NCBI RefSeq assembly: GCF_030823375.1
Contig: NZ_JAUSXB010000001.1
Location: 1,302,001-1,366,000, forward strand
DNA length: 64,000 nucleotides
Source: Pseudarthrobacter siccitolerans
GTDB taxonomy: Bacteria; Actinomycetota; Actinomycetes; Actinomycetales; Micrococcaceae
Reading direction: 5' to 3'
Below are positions 45,935 to 55,153 of this stretch, one piece after another. Within the stretch, counting starts at the first letter, position 1. Each line of letters begins with the position of its first letter. Made by a program: the position numbers and the translations under genes. The notes under the pieces were generated by a model. It did not search any database. It worked only from the letters and a program-made list of their open reading frames with translations, and was not told the origin of the DNA.

Positions 45935-47479
45935 GTGAAACTTTCAGAGCGCATCAGCGCCGCCCAAGCCAAAACCCAGCCTGCATCCGCTAAGGCGTCG
46001 GCGCCTGCGCTCCCTCAGCCTCGCCCCGAAATCCCCACCCAGCGCGTGCAGTGGTTGGAACAGCCCCCCGGACAAGCGACGACGACGGCGGTACCGCCTG
46101 CCGCCGCCGTCGTTCCTGCCCACGCACATCCGGAAGAGACGCGGTCAAAACCTCTACAGCCCGTGGACGTTTTCGCCGCGCTCAAGGAAAGGGCCGCCAC
46201 CGCGCTGTTCGTGCGCCTGGGTGCGCGATTCAACGACTCCGGGATCACCGAGCACGAGCTGAAAACCTCGGCGCGGGAAGAACTGACCCGCATCATCGAT
46301 GCCGAGCAGGTTCCGCTGTCCGCGGAGGAGCGGACGCGCCTTGTCCAGGACGTCGCCGACGACGTCCTCGGCTACGGTCCGCTGCAGCGGCTGCTGGATG
46401 ACCCCGCCGTTACGGAAATCATGGTCAACCGCATGGACCAGATCTACGTCGAACGGAAAGGCCACCTCACACTCGCGGACTCGCGCTTCAGCTCCGAGGA
46501 GCACCTACGCAAGGTCATTGAACGCATTGTGTCCAAGGTGGGCCGCCGCATTGACGAGTCCTCCCCCTTGGTGGATGCGCGCCTCGAAGACGGTTCGCGT
46601 GTCAACGCCGTCATTCCGCCGCTCGCGGTGGGCGGCTCATCGCTGACCATCCGAAAGTTCAGCAAGACTCCGCTGACGGTGCGGAACCTGATCGATTTCG
46701 GAACCTTGACGCCGGAGATGGCCGAGCTGCTTAATGCCTGCGTCAAAGCCAAACTCAACATCATCGTGTCCGGCGGTACGGGCACCGGCAAGACCACACT
46801 CCTCAATGTGCTGTCCTCCTTCCTGCCCTCGGACGAACGAATCGTCACCATCGAGGACGCAGTGGAACTCCAAATCCAGCAGGACCACGTGGTCCGGCTG
46901 GAAAGCCGTCCCCCTAACACCGAGGGCAAAGGTGAGGTCACCATCCGCGAACTCCTTAGGAACTCACTGCGTATGCGCCCCGACCGCATTGTTGTCGGCG
47001 AAGTCCGTGGCGGCGAATCCCTGGACATGCTCCAAGCCATGAACACCGGCCACGACGGTTCCCTCTCCACGGTCCACTCCAACTCTCCGCGAGACGCTGT
47101 TGCCCGCCTGGAGACGCTGGTACTCATGGCTGGGATGGACTTGCCGCTGCGTGCCATCCGGGAGCAGATCGCCTCCGCAGTGAACCTGATTGTCCAGATC
47201 TCGCGCCTGCGTGACGGTTCCCGGCGGATCACACACGTCACTGAGGTCCAAGGCATGGAAGGGGACATTGTCACCCTCCAGGACGCCTTCGTCTTCGACT
47301 ACTCCGCGGGCGTTGACCAACACGGGCGCTTCCTCGGCAAGCCAGTGGCCACCGGCATCCGCCCACGATTCATCGACCGGTTCGAGGACCTCGGGATTCA
47401 TGTGTCGCCAGCCGTTTTCGCCACCTCGGCCGGCCCGGGTACGGCTGCGACGAGCACAACTCGCACCGGAAAGGCCTAG
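45935..47479 (+). CDS. tadA: TadA/CpaF secretion ATPase, locus 2
   Basis: A 514-residue paralogue of the locus 1 ATPase. A Pro/Ala-rich N-terminal region of about 75 residues precedes the N-domain (VPLSAEERTRLVQDV, VTEIMVNRMDQIYVE). Walker [11 protein letters not shown] lies at 279-288, Walker B at [14 protein letters not shown], His box STVHSNSPRDA. The C-terminus is extended by an Ala/Thr-rich tail absent from locus 1. GTG start directly after the cpaE2 stop. Confidence 0.93.
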   Translation: MKLSERISAAQAKTQPASAKASAPALPQPRPEIPTQRVQWLEQPPGQATTTAVPPAAAVVPAHAHPEETRSKPLQPVDVFAALKERAATALFVRLGARFNDSGITEHELKTSAREELTRIIDAEQVPLSAEERTRLVQDVADDVLGYGPLQRLLDDPAVTEIMVNRMDQIYVERKGHLTLADSRFSSEEHLRKVIERIVSKVGRRIDESSPLVDARLEDGSRVNAVIPPLAVGGSSLTIRKFSKTPLTVRNLIDFGTLTPEMAELLNACVKAKLNIIVSGGTGTGKTTLLNVLSSFLPSDERIVTIEDAVELQIQQDHVVRLESRPPNTEGKGEVTIRELLRNSLRMRPDRIVVGEVRGGESLDMLQAMNTGHDGSLSTVHSNSPRDAVARLETLVLMAGMDLPLRAIREQIASAVNLIVQISRLRDGSRRITHVTEVQGMEGDIVTLQDAFVFDYSAGVDQHGRFLGKPVATGIRPRFIDRFEDLGIHVSPAVFATSAGPGTAATSTTRTGKA

Positions 47480-47483
47480 GACA

Positions 47484-48416
47484 GTGCTGATCATTCTTGG
47501 AGCCGCGTTACTGTTCCTCGCCCCCATCATGCTGGGCGTGGCGCTGGTACTGCCACGCACTCCCGAAATTGCCCTGGACCGGCGCCGCCCCTACGAGGCG
47601 GACCCGCCGTCGCGCCTTACCCGTCTCGCAGATGCCACGGTGGGTGGCCTGGGACGATTCCTGGGCAGCAGGAACGTCCGTCTCTACAACCGCGAAGCTT
47701 TGGAAAATGCAGGACTCCGGCTGAGCCAGACTGAATACATGGTGCTGGTCATCGCCGGCGCCACCGTGGGCGCATTGGTGGGGCTGGTGATCGGAATTCC
47801 TGCGATCTCCGTCCTGCTGGTTGTCCTGGCGCCGTTCGTGGGCCACCTGGTGCTCGGATTCCTGGCAAGCAAGCGGCGCTCAAAGTTCGATGAACAACTG
47901 GGCGACACCCTCCAGCTGCTCTCCGGCGGCCTGCGGGCAGGCCACAGCATCCTTCGGGCCATCGATGCGGCGGCCGCTGAATCCCAGAGCCCCACGTCGG
48001 AGGAGATGCGACGCGTCATCACCGAGACGAGCCTTGGCCGTGACTTGCTCGCCTCATTGACTGACACCTCTGAGCGCATGCGGAACGAAGACTTCGTTTG
48101 GATAGCCCAGGCCATCCAGATCAACCGTGAAGTGGGCGGCAACCTGGCGGAGGTGCTGGACCAAGTGAACGAGACCATCCGTGAGCGTTCCGAAATCAAG
48201 GGGCACATCAAGTCCCTTGCCGCAGAGGGGAAATTCTCGGCGTACATCCTCATCGCCATGCCCTTCGGCATCGTGCTGATGCTGATGACTGTGAATCCCG
48301 GGTACATGAATTCGATGTTCACGCACCCGCTCGGTTGGGGCATGATTGGTGCGTCGGTTGTGCTGATGACGATTGGCAGCCTGTGGATGCGCAAAATCAT
48401 TGATCTGAAGTTCTGA
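47484..48416 (+). CDS. tadB: TadB-like platform protein, locus 2
   Basis: A 310-residue GspF-type membrane protein: N-terminal helix (LIILGAALLFLAPIMLGVALVL), helix pair near 85-125, F domain (KFDEQLGDTLQLLSGGLRAGHSILRAIDAAA, REVGGNLAEVLDQVNETIRER) and two C-terminal helices. GTG 47484 follows tadA2 by four bases; the frame is open far upstream inside tadA2, but that part is not homologous. The F domain is very close to the locus 1 TadB. Confidence 0.88.
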   Translation: MLIILGAALLFLAPIMLGVALVLPRTPEIALDRRRPYEADPPSRLTRLADATVGGLGRFLGSRNVRLYNREALENAGLRLSQTEYMVLVIAGATVGALVGLVIGIPAISVLLVVLAPFVGHLVLGFLASKRRSKFDEQLGDTLQLLSGGLRAGHSILRAIDAAAAESQSPTSEEMRRVITETSLGRDLLASLTDTSERMRNEDFVWIAQAIQINREVGGNLAEVLDQVNETIRERSEIKGHIKSLAAEGKFSAYILIAMPFGIVLMLMTVNPGYMNSMFTHPLGWGMIGASVVLMTIGSLWMRKIIDLKF

Positions 48417-48423
48417 GCCCGTC

Positions 48424-49308
48424 ATGAGCCCTCTGATAATTTCCTCGCTCCTGCTGGTTTCGGTTCCCGTTGGCGTCCTTGCCTGGTCCATCCTGTCCGT
48501 CGACCGGAAGGCGAGGACTGCCACCGTCGCCATCCTCACCCGAGGGCGCCAAACTGCCGAAGCACCAGAGAAACAATCCCGGGGCTTCCTGGCAAGGCTC
48601 GGTCACCGCCTGACTCCCCCTGCCTATGTCCGCAAGCTCGATCGCTTGCTGTCCCTCGCCGGCAGGCCGCTGTCCATGCCCCTCGAAAAGGTTCTCGGCG
48701 CCAAGATAGCCCTCGGCGTGGCCGGCGCGTCCCTCGGCCTCTACCTGAGTGCCGTCGGCGGTACGCCCATCATGAAACTGGCCGGGCTGTTCCTGCTGTT
48801 CCTGGGATACTTCATCCCGGACCTCCTGCTGTACAGCAAAGGCAAGGAGCGCCAGAAGGCCATGCAGCTGGAACTGGCCAATACCTTGGACCAGATGCTG
48901 ATTTCCGTGGAGGCCGGCCTTGGCTTCGAGGGCGCCATGGCCCGTGCCGGGGAAAACGGCAAGGGACCACTCGCAGAGGAACTGGTCCGTACCCTGCAGG
49001 ACATGCAGGTGGGCCGAAGCCGCCGGGAATCGTACCAGGCTCTCGCCGAGCGGACCAGCATCCCGGAGCTGAGGAGCTTTGTCCAGGCGGTGATCCAAGC
49101 AGACACCTACGGTATTGCCATCAGCCGGGTACTGCGGATCCAGGCAAAGGTCATGAGGGTAAAACGCCGCCAGCGCGCCGAGGAAAAAGCCATGAAACTT
49201 CCGGTGATGATCCTGTTTCCGCTGCTCTTCTTCATTTTCCCGGTCCTCTTCATCGCCATTCTCGGTCCCGCTGTTATCAACACCGTTGTCACGTTCAGCG
49301 GGCAGTAA
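48424..49308 (+). CDS. tadC: TadC-like platform protein, locus 2
   Basis: A 294-residue platform protein: N-terminal helix (SSLLLVSVPVGVLAWSIL), helix pair near 90-135, F domain (LANTLDQMLISVEAGLGFEGAMARAGEN, IQADTYGIAISRVLRIQAKVMR) and a final hydrophobic helix (LPVMILFPLLFFIFPVLFIAILG). ATG 48424 lies seven bases after tadB2. Unlike locus 1, no pilin gene follows. Confidence 0.88.
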   Translation: MSPLIISSLLLVSVPVGVLAWSILSVDRKARTATVAILTRGRQTAEAPEKQSRGFLARLGHRLTPPAYVRKLDRLLSLAGRPLSMPLEKVLGAKIALGVAGASLGLYLSAVGGTPIMKLAGLFLLFLGYFIPDLLLYSKGKERQKAMQLELANTLDQMLISVEAGLGFEGAMARAGENGKGPLAEELVRTLQDMQVGRSRRESYQALAERTSIPELRSFVQAVIQADTYGIAISRVLRIQAKVMRVKRRQRAEEKAMKLPVMILFPLLFFIFPVLFIAILGPAVINTVVTFSGQ

Positions 49309-49403
49309 TTCACAACGACGCGGGTTCCTCAAGCACCCGCAAGGTTTCCACAGGATCGGCTTAATTCAGTCCCTCGACGAAAATCAGGAAGTAGCCTTAA
49401 AGC

Positions 49404-49868
49404 ATGGACATCGCAGATCCGCAGCCCAGCGGCAAGGGCACACCCCCAGCCGCCGTGTCGGCGGAATCAGCGGTGACTGAAGCCACTGGGATGACGCCTG
49501 ATTATGAGGTGCTGCTCCCCCTCGTCGACACCGACATTCTTGAGGAGCTCGAAGAGCAGCTGGACGGGCCCGCACTGGCGGTACGCTTCGCGCGCGACTA
49601 CGCAGCCATGTGGGACCAGCGGTGCGCGAAGCTGGCAGCGGCCGTGCACAACCAGGACATGGACGCCGCGCTGGACGCCGTCATCAGTCTGAAGATCACC
49701 TCGGCCATGGTGGGCGGACTGCGGTTGTCACGCCTGGCGGAACTCCTGGAAAGCGTCATTCGCCAAGGCAACTTTGGCCAGGGCCAGATCCTGATGAAGC
49801 GCGTTGCCGAAGACGGCAACCAGACGGTTTCGGAACTCCAGGCCAGTTACATCCTCAAAAACGATTGA
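49404..49868 (+). CDS. HPt-like protein lacking the phosphoacceptor histidine
   Basis: A 154-residue protein. After a Pro/Ala-rich N-terminus it has the helical pattern of an HPt domain (TDILEELEEQLDGPALAVRFARDYAAMWDQR, then the motif helix near 88-118). The usual H-x-L-K reads I94-S95-L96-K97; ATC encodes the isoleucine, so the phosphorylated His is absent while the LK and following small residues (ITSAMVGG) remain. It probably acts as a docking or inhibitory partner, by analogy with other pseudo-HPt proteins. Lies 95 bases after tadC2, convergent with the response regulator. Confidence 0.7.
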   Translation: MDIADPQPSGKGTPPAAVSAESAVTEATGMTPDYEVLLPLVDTDILEELEEQLDGPALAVRFARDYAAMWDQRCAKLAAAVHNQDMDAALDAVISLKITSAMVGGLRLSRLAELLESVIRQGNFGQGQILMKRVAEDGNQTVSELQASYILKND

Positions 49869-49889
49869 CGGCCCCACGTCCAGCGTCCG

Positions 49890-50681
49890 TCAGCTCTGTT
49901 GGTCCGCCCGTTTCGGCGCCAGCCGGTAACCTACGCCGCGCACAGTTTGTAGCCATCGCGGAGATTGTGGATCCTCCTGGAGTTTACGGCGGAGGTTTCC
50001 GATGTGCACTTCCACGGCCCGTTCGTCGGCCTCACTGATATAGGCATCTGCCTCGTAGAGGTCCCCCCGGACCGCGCGCACGAGGTGGGATCTGGTACAA
50101 ACGGCCCCCGCCCCTTTCAAGAGTGTGTGGAGCAGGTCAAATTCGCTGCGGGTGAGACCGAGGTTTTCACCGTCCATGGTTACGGTTCGGGTCCGAGGAT
50201 TCAGGGCGAGTCCGTTGTGGCGCAGCACGCCTGTATCCGCCAGTTGCGCCGGTGCAGCAGGCGGCGCTGCCCACGCGGCCGGCGCAAGGGCCTGCTGGCC
50301 TTGGATCTCGTGCCGAGGCCTGCGCAGCATGGCCGCGACCCTTGCCCGGAGCTCACGCGGCCGGAAGGGTTTGGCGATGTAATCATCCGCCCCGGCGTTC
50401 AAAGCGGACAGCAGGTCCGGCTCTTCAGTCCGGCCGGTCAGCATCACCACGTAAGCGTCACTGAAACCGCGGATCCGCCTGAGCACTTCAAACCCGTCAA
50501 TATCCGGAAGGCCGATGTCCAGCGTGACCACGCTGGCCTGCCGGTGGCGCACTACTTCGACGCCCTCCCTTCCATCCGCAGCGGTGTGGACCTCGAAACC
50601 AGCCTGGGTCAGGACCCCTTCTAAAAGATTCCTGATGTCAACGTCATCTTCGATTACTACTGCTACGCCAAGATCATCCAT
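49890..50681 (-). CDS. OmpR-family response regulator
   Basis: A 263-residue DNA-binding response regulator. The receiver domain (about 1-118) shows E11-D12-D13, phosphoacceptor D55 in TLDIGLPD, T82 and K104 in IAKPFRP. A Pro/Ala-rich linker (about 125-148) leads to a winged-helix domain with LTRSEFDLLHTLL, VEVHIGNLRRKL and TVRGVGYRL. It diverges from the sensor kinase across about 257 bases and is its probable partner. Targets are not deducible; the Tad loci and fibre operon on either side are natural candidates. Confidence 0.92.
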   Translation of the reverse strand: MDDLGVAVVIEDDVDIRNLLEGVLTQAGFEVHTAADGREGVEVVRHRQASVVTLDIGLPDIDGFEVLRRIRGFSDAYVVMLTGRTEEPDLLSALNAGADDYIAKPFRPRELRARVAAMLRRPRHEIQGQQALAPAAWAAPPAAPAQLADTGVLRHNGLALNPRTRTVTMDGENLGLTRSEFDLLHTLLKGAGAVCTRSHLVRAVRGDLYEADAYISEADERAVEVHIGNLRRKLQEDPQSPRWLQTVRGVGYRLAPKRADQQS

Positions 50682-50938
50682 TCGCCATCCCCAACGCCAG
50701 GCAGATATGGCCCCCCATCAGCCCAGCGCCAATGCCATACCCGCTCCAACTCTTTATACGCTACAAGTAAGCAGGGCCGATGACACCTGTTTCAACATTG
50801 CATTTGAAAAGTCAATTATTATGACAGAACATGTGGATTACCAACCGGAGAGGATGTGTGCCAGGTTGCCCCATAGGAATTCGGACGCATCTGCGCCGGA
50901 AATTCGACTCATGGCCCCCTATGGCCAGGGCAGGATTC

Positions 50939-52606
50939 ATGGCTGAGCGCCTATTTCCCCGCGGATCCGCAAGGGTCTTCCAGCGGCTCGGGCCGCGTTC
51001 GCAGGTGGCCCTGTGCCAGCTGCCCCTCACCCTGATCGTGGCTGCGCTCGCCGTTGCCACCCCCTTTGCATGGCCCACGCTGCTGCACAGCCCCCTGTAT
51101 CTGGCCGGAATTATCCTTTCCGGTGCGCTCTTCCTCGGTTGTCTGTTGGTCCCGTGGGAACGGCTTGCGCACCGCCCCTACCTGCTGATTCCCATCCTGG
51201 ACTTTGTCTCCATCGGGCTGCTTCGGAACGGCGCCGCTCCCCTGCTCCCGGGCCTGGCCGTCCTCGCCGTATTCCCGGTCATCTGGCTTTCCGCCTCCGG
51301 GATGCTCACCCGCAGCAGCCTTGTGCTCAGCTTCTTCGGCCCCATGTTCATCATGGTTCCCACGCTCGCCGGCCGCTTCCCCAACCTCACGGCCGCGGAC
51401 ATCACCAGCACGTTCCTCTTTCCCCTCATGACGCTCGCGGTGTCCCTCGCCATCAGGTTCGCGAGTGCGCACGTCCGGCTGCAGCAGCGTGAGCTGGCGG
51501 AGAAGGACAGGGAACTCCGCGAGCTGCTGCGCGAGAGCAGGGAGCGGGAAAAGCTGCTGGAGACGGTTCTGGACGCCACCGACGTCGGAATAGCCGCCGT
51601 CGACAGGTCCGGCCACTTCCTGGTGTCCAACAGCCGGCAGCGGAACTTCCGCCAGGCCACTCACGCCGACGACGCGGTCCCCGGGCAGGGGCACCAGCTG
51701 ATCTTCGGCCAGGACAGGCGGACCCTGCTGCCTCCGGAAAAGCGGCCTATCAGCCGGGCCATCGCCGGGGAGTCCTTCGCGGACTATCTGGTGTGGGCCG
51801 GGGAGGGAGCTGACCAGCGGGCGGTGACTACCGCCGCCCGTCCACTGGTGGGTGAGGACGGCCAGCTGACAGGCGCCGTGGTTGTTTACAGCGACGTGAC
51901 CGGCTGGGTGGAGGCGCTGGCGGCCAACCAGGAGCTGGTTTCCAACGTGACCCACGAGTTCAAGACGCCGTTGAACTCCATCATCGGCAATGTGGACCTG
52001 GTGCTCGACGAGGTTGCCGCCTTACCGCCGCAGATAGCCCAGCGCCTCCTGGTAGTCGAGCGGAATGCCGAGCGGCTGCTGGCCCTGGTAGCCGACCTGT
52101 CGGCTTCGGCGTCGGCAGCGCTCAACGTCCATCCCAAGCGGACGGACCTGGCGAGTCTGGTGGAAACCAGCATCGGCTCCGCCCAGGCACAGGCCGAGCT
52201 GGCGAATATCCACCTTTCAGCGGACGTTCCCTCGCCTCTGTGGGCTTACGCGGACCCGCTCCGGATCGGCCAGGCGCTGGACAACCTGGTATCAAACGCC
52301 ATCAAGTATTCGCCCGACGGCGGCAACGTCAGCATCAGCGCCCGCAGCACCGATAAGTGGGTGCAGCTCACCGTCAGCGACACCGGAATGGGCATCAGCA
52401 GTGAGGACAGGGACAGGATCTTCAAGCGCTTCTTCCGGACCGACGCCGCCCGGGACGCGGCCATCACCGGCGCCGGCCTGGGCCTGTCCATCACCAAGAT
52501 GATTGTGGAACGGCACGGCGGGCAAATATCCTGCGTGAGCAATCAAGGGGAAGGCAGCACATTCACTGTGACACTGCCCGCGGAAGGTCCTCCCCCAGCG
52601 TTCTAA
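50939..52606 (+). CDS. Membrane sensor histidine kinase with PAS-like domain
   Basis: A 555-residue kinase. Residues about 22-175 hold six or so hydrophobic helices with short loops (a membrane-embedded sensor). A charged coiled coil (about 180-208) leads to a PAS-like domain (ETVLDATDVGIAAVDRSGHFLVSN). The HisKA H-box NVTHEFKTPLNS carries H339, then N-box DNLVSNAIKYS, DTGMGISS and GLGLSITK of the ATPase. ATG 50939 has GGCAGGA upstream; in-frame ATGs exist at 50921 and 50831. The last 108 bases of the frame before 50939 do not look domain-like. Confidence 0.9.
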   Translation: MAERLFPRGSARVFQRLGPRSQVALCQLPLTLIVAALAVATPFAWPTLLHSPLYLAGIILSGALFLGCLLVPWERLAHRPYLLIPILDFVSIGLLRNGAAPLLPGLAVLAVFPVIWLSASGMLTRSSLVLSFFGPMFIMVPTLAGRFPNLTAADITSTFLFPLMTLAVSLAIRFASAHVRLQQRELAEKDRELRELLRESREREKLLETVLDATDVGIAAVDRSGHFLVSNSRQRNFRQATHADDAVPGQGHQLIFGQDRRTLLPPEKRPISRAIAGESFADYLVWAGEGADQRAVTTAARPLVGEDGQLTGAVVVYSDVTGWVEALAANQELVSNVTHEFKTPLNSIIGNVDLVLDEVAALPPQIAQRLLVVERNAERLLALVADLSASASAALNVHPKRTDLASLVETSIGSAQAQAELANIHLSADVPSPLWAYADPLRIGQALDNLVSNAIKYSPDGGNVSISARSTDKWVQLTVSDTGMGISSEDRDRIFKRFFRTDAARDAAITGAGLGLSITKMIVERHGGQISCVSNQGEGSTFTVTLPAEGPPPAF

Positions 52607-52768
52607 ACGCGTTTGCTTGGACTGCACTGCGGAAAAACTGTGGTTCATCTCCCAACCCTTGGCCAAGGCTGGCCGAAACCCGCCGCTTTTCCTGTGGAAG
52701 GGATGACAGGATTCTTTTGGCGGCAAACGAGCCGCAACAATCACTTATGGTCTCAGGGGGACTCCATC

Positions 52769-53308
52769 ATGAACAAAGCTACTAAAGGCGCCATCGCAGC
52801 AGGCGCAGCCGGCATCCTTCTCGCAGGCGGAGCAGGCACTTTCGCTCTCTGGTCAGACAGCCAGAACGTCAACGCCGGCACGGTTTCGACGGGTAAACTT
52901 GACCTCGCTGTAAACCCGAACGGCGTTTGGTCCGAGGACCTGGCGACGATCGTTCCCGGCGACAGCCTCACCTACACGACAGCGGTAACCGTTAGCGCGA
53001 CGGGCGACAATCTCACTGGGGAACTTGTAATCAGCAAGGCTTCTTTCGATACCGCTTTCGCAGGGCTGGGAAGCGATTACGTTAGTGCTACGGTCGCACA
53101 CAGTGCAGTTGACGGACCAGATCTCGTCGTGGACGACGTCAACACGAATCTCATGACGTTCACCGACAAAGGCGAAGAGCACACGTTCAACGTGACCATC
53201 ACAATTGAGTTTGATGCAGAGACTCCGCTGCAGGAAGACCAGAACCTGAACCTTCTTCTGCCGGCACTGGCCGTGACCCTGGACCAGAAGAGCCCAGCTG
53301 TAGTCTGA
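52769..53308 (+). CDS. TasA/camelysin-like secreted protein 1
   Basis: A 179-residue secreted protein, first gene of the fibre operon. The signal segment (AIAAGAAGILLAGGAGTFALW, to about residue 28) and the mature start WSDSQNVNAGTVSTGKLDLAVN follow the pattern of SipW-processed TasA/CalY-like proteins; the rest is beta-rich with TYTTAVTVSATGDNL and HTFNVTITIEFD. TasA relatives assemble into matrix fibres. ATG 52769 has CAGGGGGAC upstream. A 162-base gap after the kinase gene must hold the promoter. Confidence 0.75.
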   Translation: MNKATKGAIAAGAAGILLAGGAGTFALWSDSQNVNAGTVSTGKLDLAVNPNGVWSEDLATIVPGDSLTYTTAVTVSATGDNLTGELVISKASFDTAFAGLGSDYVSATVAHSAVDGPDLVVDDVNTNLMTFTDKGEEHTFNVTITIEFDAETPLQEDQNLNLLLPALAVTLDQKSPAVV

Positions 53309-53322
53309 TCTGAGCTATCACC

Positions 53323-53874
53323 ATGAAAAATAGACTGTGGCTGACTCTTGCTGGGGGGGTGGTGCTCGTCATGCTGAGCTCGATGAGCACCACCGGAGCC
53401 CTCTGGCATGACGAGGCCACAGTCGACGCTGGGACCGTTACCACCGGCAGCCTCGTGCTGCTGGTGGGCGGCCAGCCTGAAGTTTATTCGTTTGATGCCC
53501 TTAGTACCGGTAATCTCACCCCCGGCAGAACCGTCAGGGCTCCGCTGACTATCACCAACGGTGGAAGCACGGACATGACGTACGGTCTGAGGTCAGTTGT
53601 TGCGAGCGCAGTCAATCCTGCCGATCAGGTATTGGTCAGCGCATTACGGCTGGCCGTGACTGCAGACACTGTATGCGGGGAACTGCCGGCCGAAGATCCT
53701 TTCCTCGGTCCGGTTCCGCTTGATGAAACGGCGTCCTTCGCTGGCCGGAAGCTGGAGCCGTTGCAGGCCGAGACGCTTTGCATGGAAATCACTCTCGCCG
53801 CCGACGCTCCAATCGCCGCAGCCGCTGGCACCACCGCCGTGACCTTCACCTTCAGAGGGGACCAGACATCATGA
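53323..53874 (+). CDS. TasA/camelysin-like secreted protein 2
   Basis: A 183-residue secreted protein with the same signature: signal helix WLTLAGGVVLVMLSSMSTTG, mature start ALWHDEATVDAGTVTTGSLVLL, then beta-rich sequence with PLTITNGGSTDMTYGLR. Two cysteines (TVCGEL, TLCMEI) could form a disulfide. It lies 14 bases after protein 1 and overlaps the signal peptidase start by four bases, so both are coupled. No strong ribosome site before ATG 53323. Confidence 0.7.
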   Translation: MKNRLWLTLAGGVVLVMLSSMSTTGALWHDEATVDAGTVTTGSLVLLVGGQPEVYSFDALSTGNLTPGRTVRAPLTITNGGSTDMTYGLRSVVASAVNPADQVLVSALRLAVTADTVCGELPAEDPFLGPVPLDETASFAGRKLEPLQAETLCMEITLAADAPIAAAAGTTAVTFTFRGDQTS

Positions 53875-54464
53875 CCCGCGGGAAGCGCCGCTCCACCCCT
53901 GACGACACCAACTTGGGCTGGTGGGTCCGGCAGACCGCCTCATGGGTGCTTCTCCTGTCAGTGTTCGCACTGCTGACGGCGACCATCATTGTTCCCAAGG
54001 TTGCCGGCGCCACACCGTACACAGTGCTCACGGGTTCCATGCGGCCAGGGATGCCTCCCGGGAGCTTAGTGGTCACGCTCCCAGTGGAGCCCGGGCAGCT
54101 AAAGACGGGCGAGGCCATTACGTACCAACTCCGTTCGGGGGAACCGGGGGTGGTTACGCACCGCATCACCTCCGTCTCCACCACCTTCAAAGGCGAGCGG
54201 CTGTTCACCACCCAAGGGGACGCCAACCCGAGCCCGGACGACAAGCCGGTTAAGGCCGGCCAGATCCGCGGCGTCGTCTGGTACAGCCTGCCTCTGCTCG
54301 GCTACGTCAACGGCTGGCTAACTGGCGAACAGCACATCTGGGCGGTCGGCATCACGGTGGTTGGTTTACTCGGATATGCGGCATTCATGTACACCTCTGC
54401 GCTGATCGAGGCGCGGCGCCGCCGACGTCCGCATCCTGCCAACACCCTTACGGAGGCGTCGTGA
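53871..54464 (+). CDS. SipW-like signal peptidase I (Ser/His type)
   Basis: A 197-residue membrane protease predicted to remove the signal peptides of the neighbouring TasA-like proteins. It has two helices (about 22-42 and 155-176), catalytic S56 in LTGSMRPGMPPG and H97 in VVTHRIT; a His in place of the usual bacterial Lys marks the ER/SipW branch. ATG 53871 overlaps the preceding stop (ATGA); its stop overlaps the next GTG. A basic C-terminal tail (RRRRRP) faces the cytosol. Confidence 0.88.
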   Translation: MTRGKRRSTPDDTNLGWWVRQTASWVLLLSVFALLTATIIVPKVAGATPYTVLTGSMRPGMPPGSLVVTLPVEPGQLKTGEAITYQLRSGEPGVVTHRITSVSTTFKGERLFTTQGDANPSPDDKPVKAGQIRGVVWYSLPLLGYVNGWLTGEQHIWAVGITVVGLLGYAAFMYTSALIEARRRRRPHPANTLTEAS

Positions 54465-55153
54465 AAAGCCGCCAGCCAGGGCTGATCGTCACGGGATCTG
54501 TTTCCGCTTTGCTCCTCATGGCTTCGCCCGCCGCGGCAGCCGATGAGTTGCTGTTCAGTGCCGACGGCGAAACGTGGGGCCCGGCACTGAATCAACCAAT
54601 GTTTGAAGATACTGTCTTGGTTCCCGGTGACCAGGTCAGCCGGAGTTTCTGGGTCCGCAACGGCAGCGGCTACAACGCTGACCTCGCTGTGGGCATCGAC
54701 GGTGAGGTTCTTTCTCCAGCGGCCTCACCGGCATCCCTATGGGTCATTGCATCTGTTGGGGAGAGCTCCGCACGGGTGCCGGGCGCGAGCGGGGAAGACC
54801 GGCTGATCCTGGCGATGCCGGCCATGGGCGCGGCAGAAAGTCAAAAGATCACAATCACGGTCGGGCTCGGTGACCAGGCCGCGAACGTAATGCAGGAGCA
54901 GGCCATACCTGTGCAGTTTCGGGTCAACATGACTGAATCATCCTTGCAGGCCTCTCCTACCGGACCCGATGGTTCCGTTCGCCACACTGGCGGGGAGGGC
55001 CCCCAGCCTGGGGCACCTCTCGCAAACACCGGGCTTATCGGGTTATGGATTGCAACCCTCGGCGCCTCGCTCGTTGCAGGCGGCTGGCTTGCAGTGACGC
55101 GAAGCCGTTCACAAAAGATTATTAGCGAAGGAGTTCCGAATGGGACGGCGTAG
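54461..55153 (+). CDS. Secreted protein with LANTG wall-sorting-like C-terminus
   Basis: A 230-residue protein with a classical signal peptide (LIVTGSVSALLLMASPAAAA, cleavage near 26). The middle is beta-rich (VPGDQVSRSFWVRNGSG, ADLAVGIDGEVL). The C-terminus has LANTG (187-191), a hydrophobic helix (LIGLWIATLGASLVAGGWLAV) and basic residues RSRSQK. LAxTG is the motif of class E sortases in high-GC Gram-positives, so covalent wall anchoring is plausible; no sortase gene is in this window. GTG start overlaps the peptidase stop. Confidence 0.7.
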   Translation: MKSRQPGLIVTGSVSALLLMASPAAAADELLFSADGETWGPALNQPMFEDTVLVPGDQVSRSFWVRNGSGYNADLAVGIDGEVLSPAASPASLWVIASVGESSARVPGASGEDRLILAMPAMGAAESQKITITVGLGDQAANVMQEQAIPVQFRVNMTESSLQASPTGPDGSVRHTGGEGPQPGAPLANTGLIGLWIATLGASLVAGGWLAVTRSRSQKIISEGVPNGTA

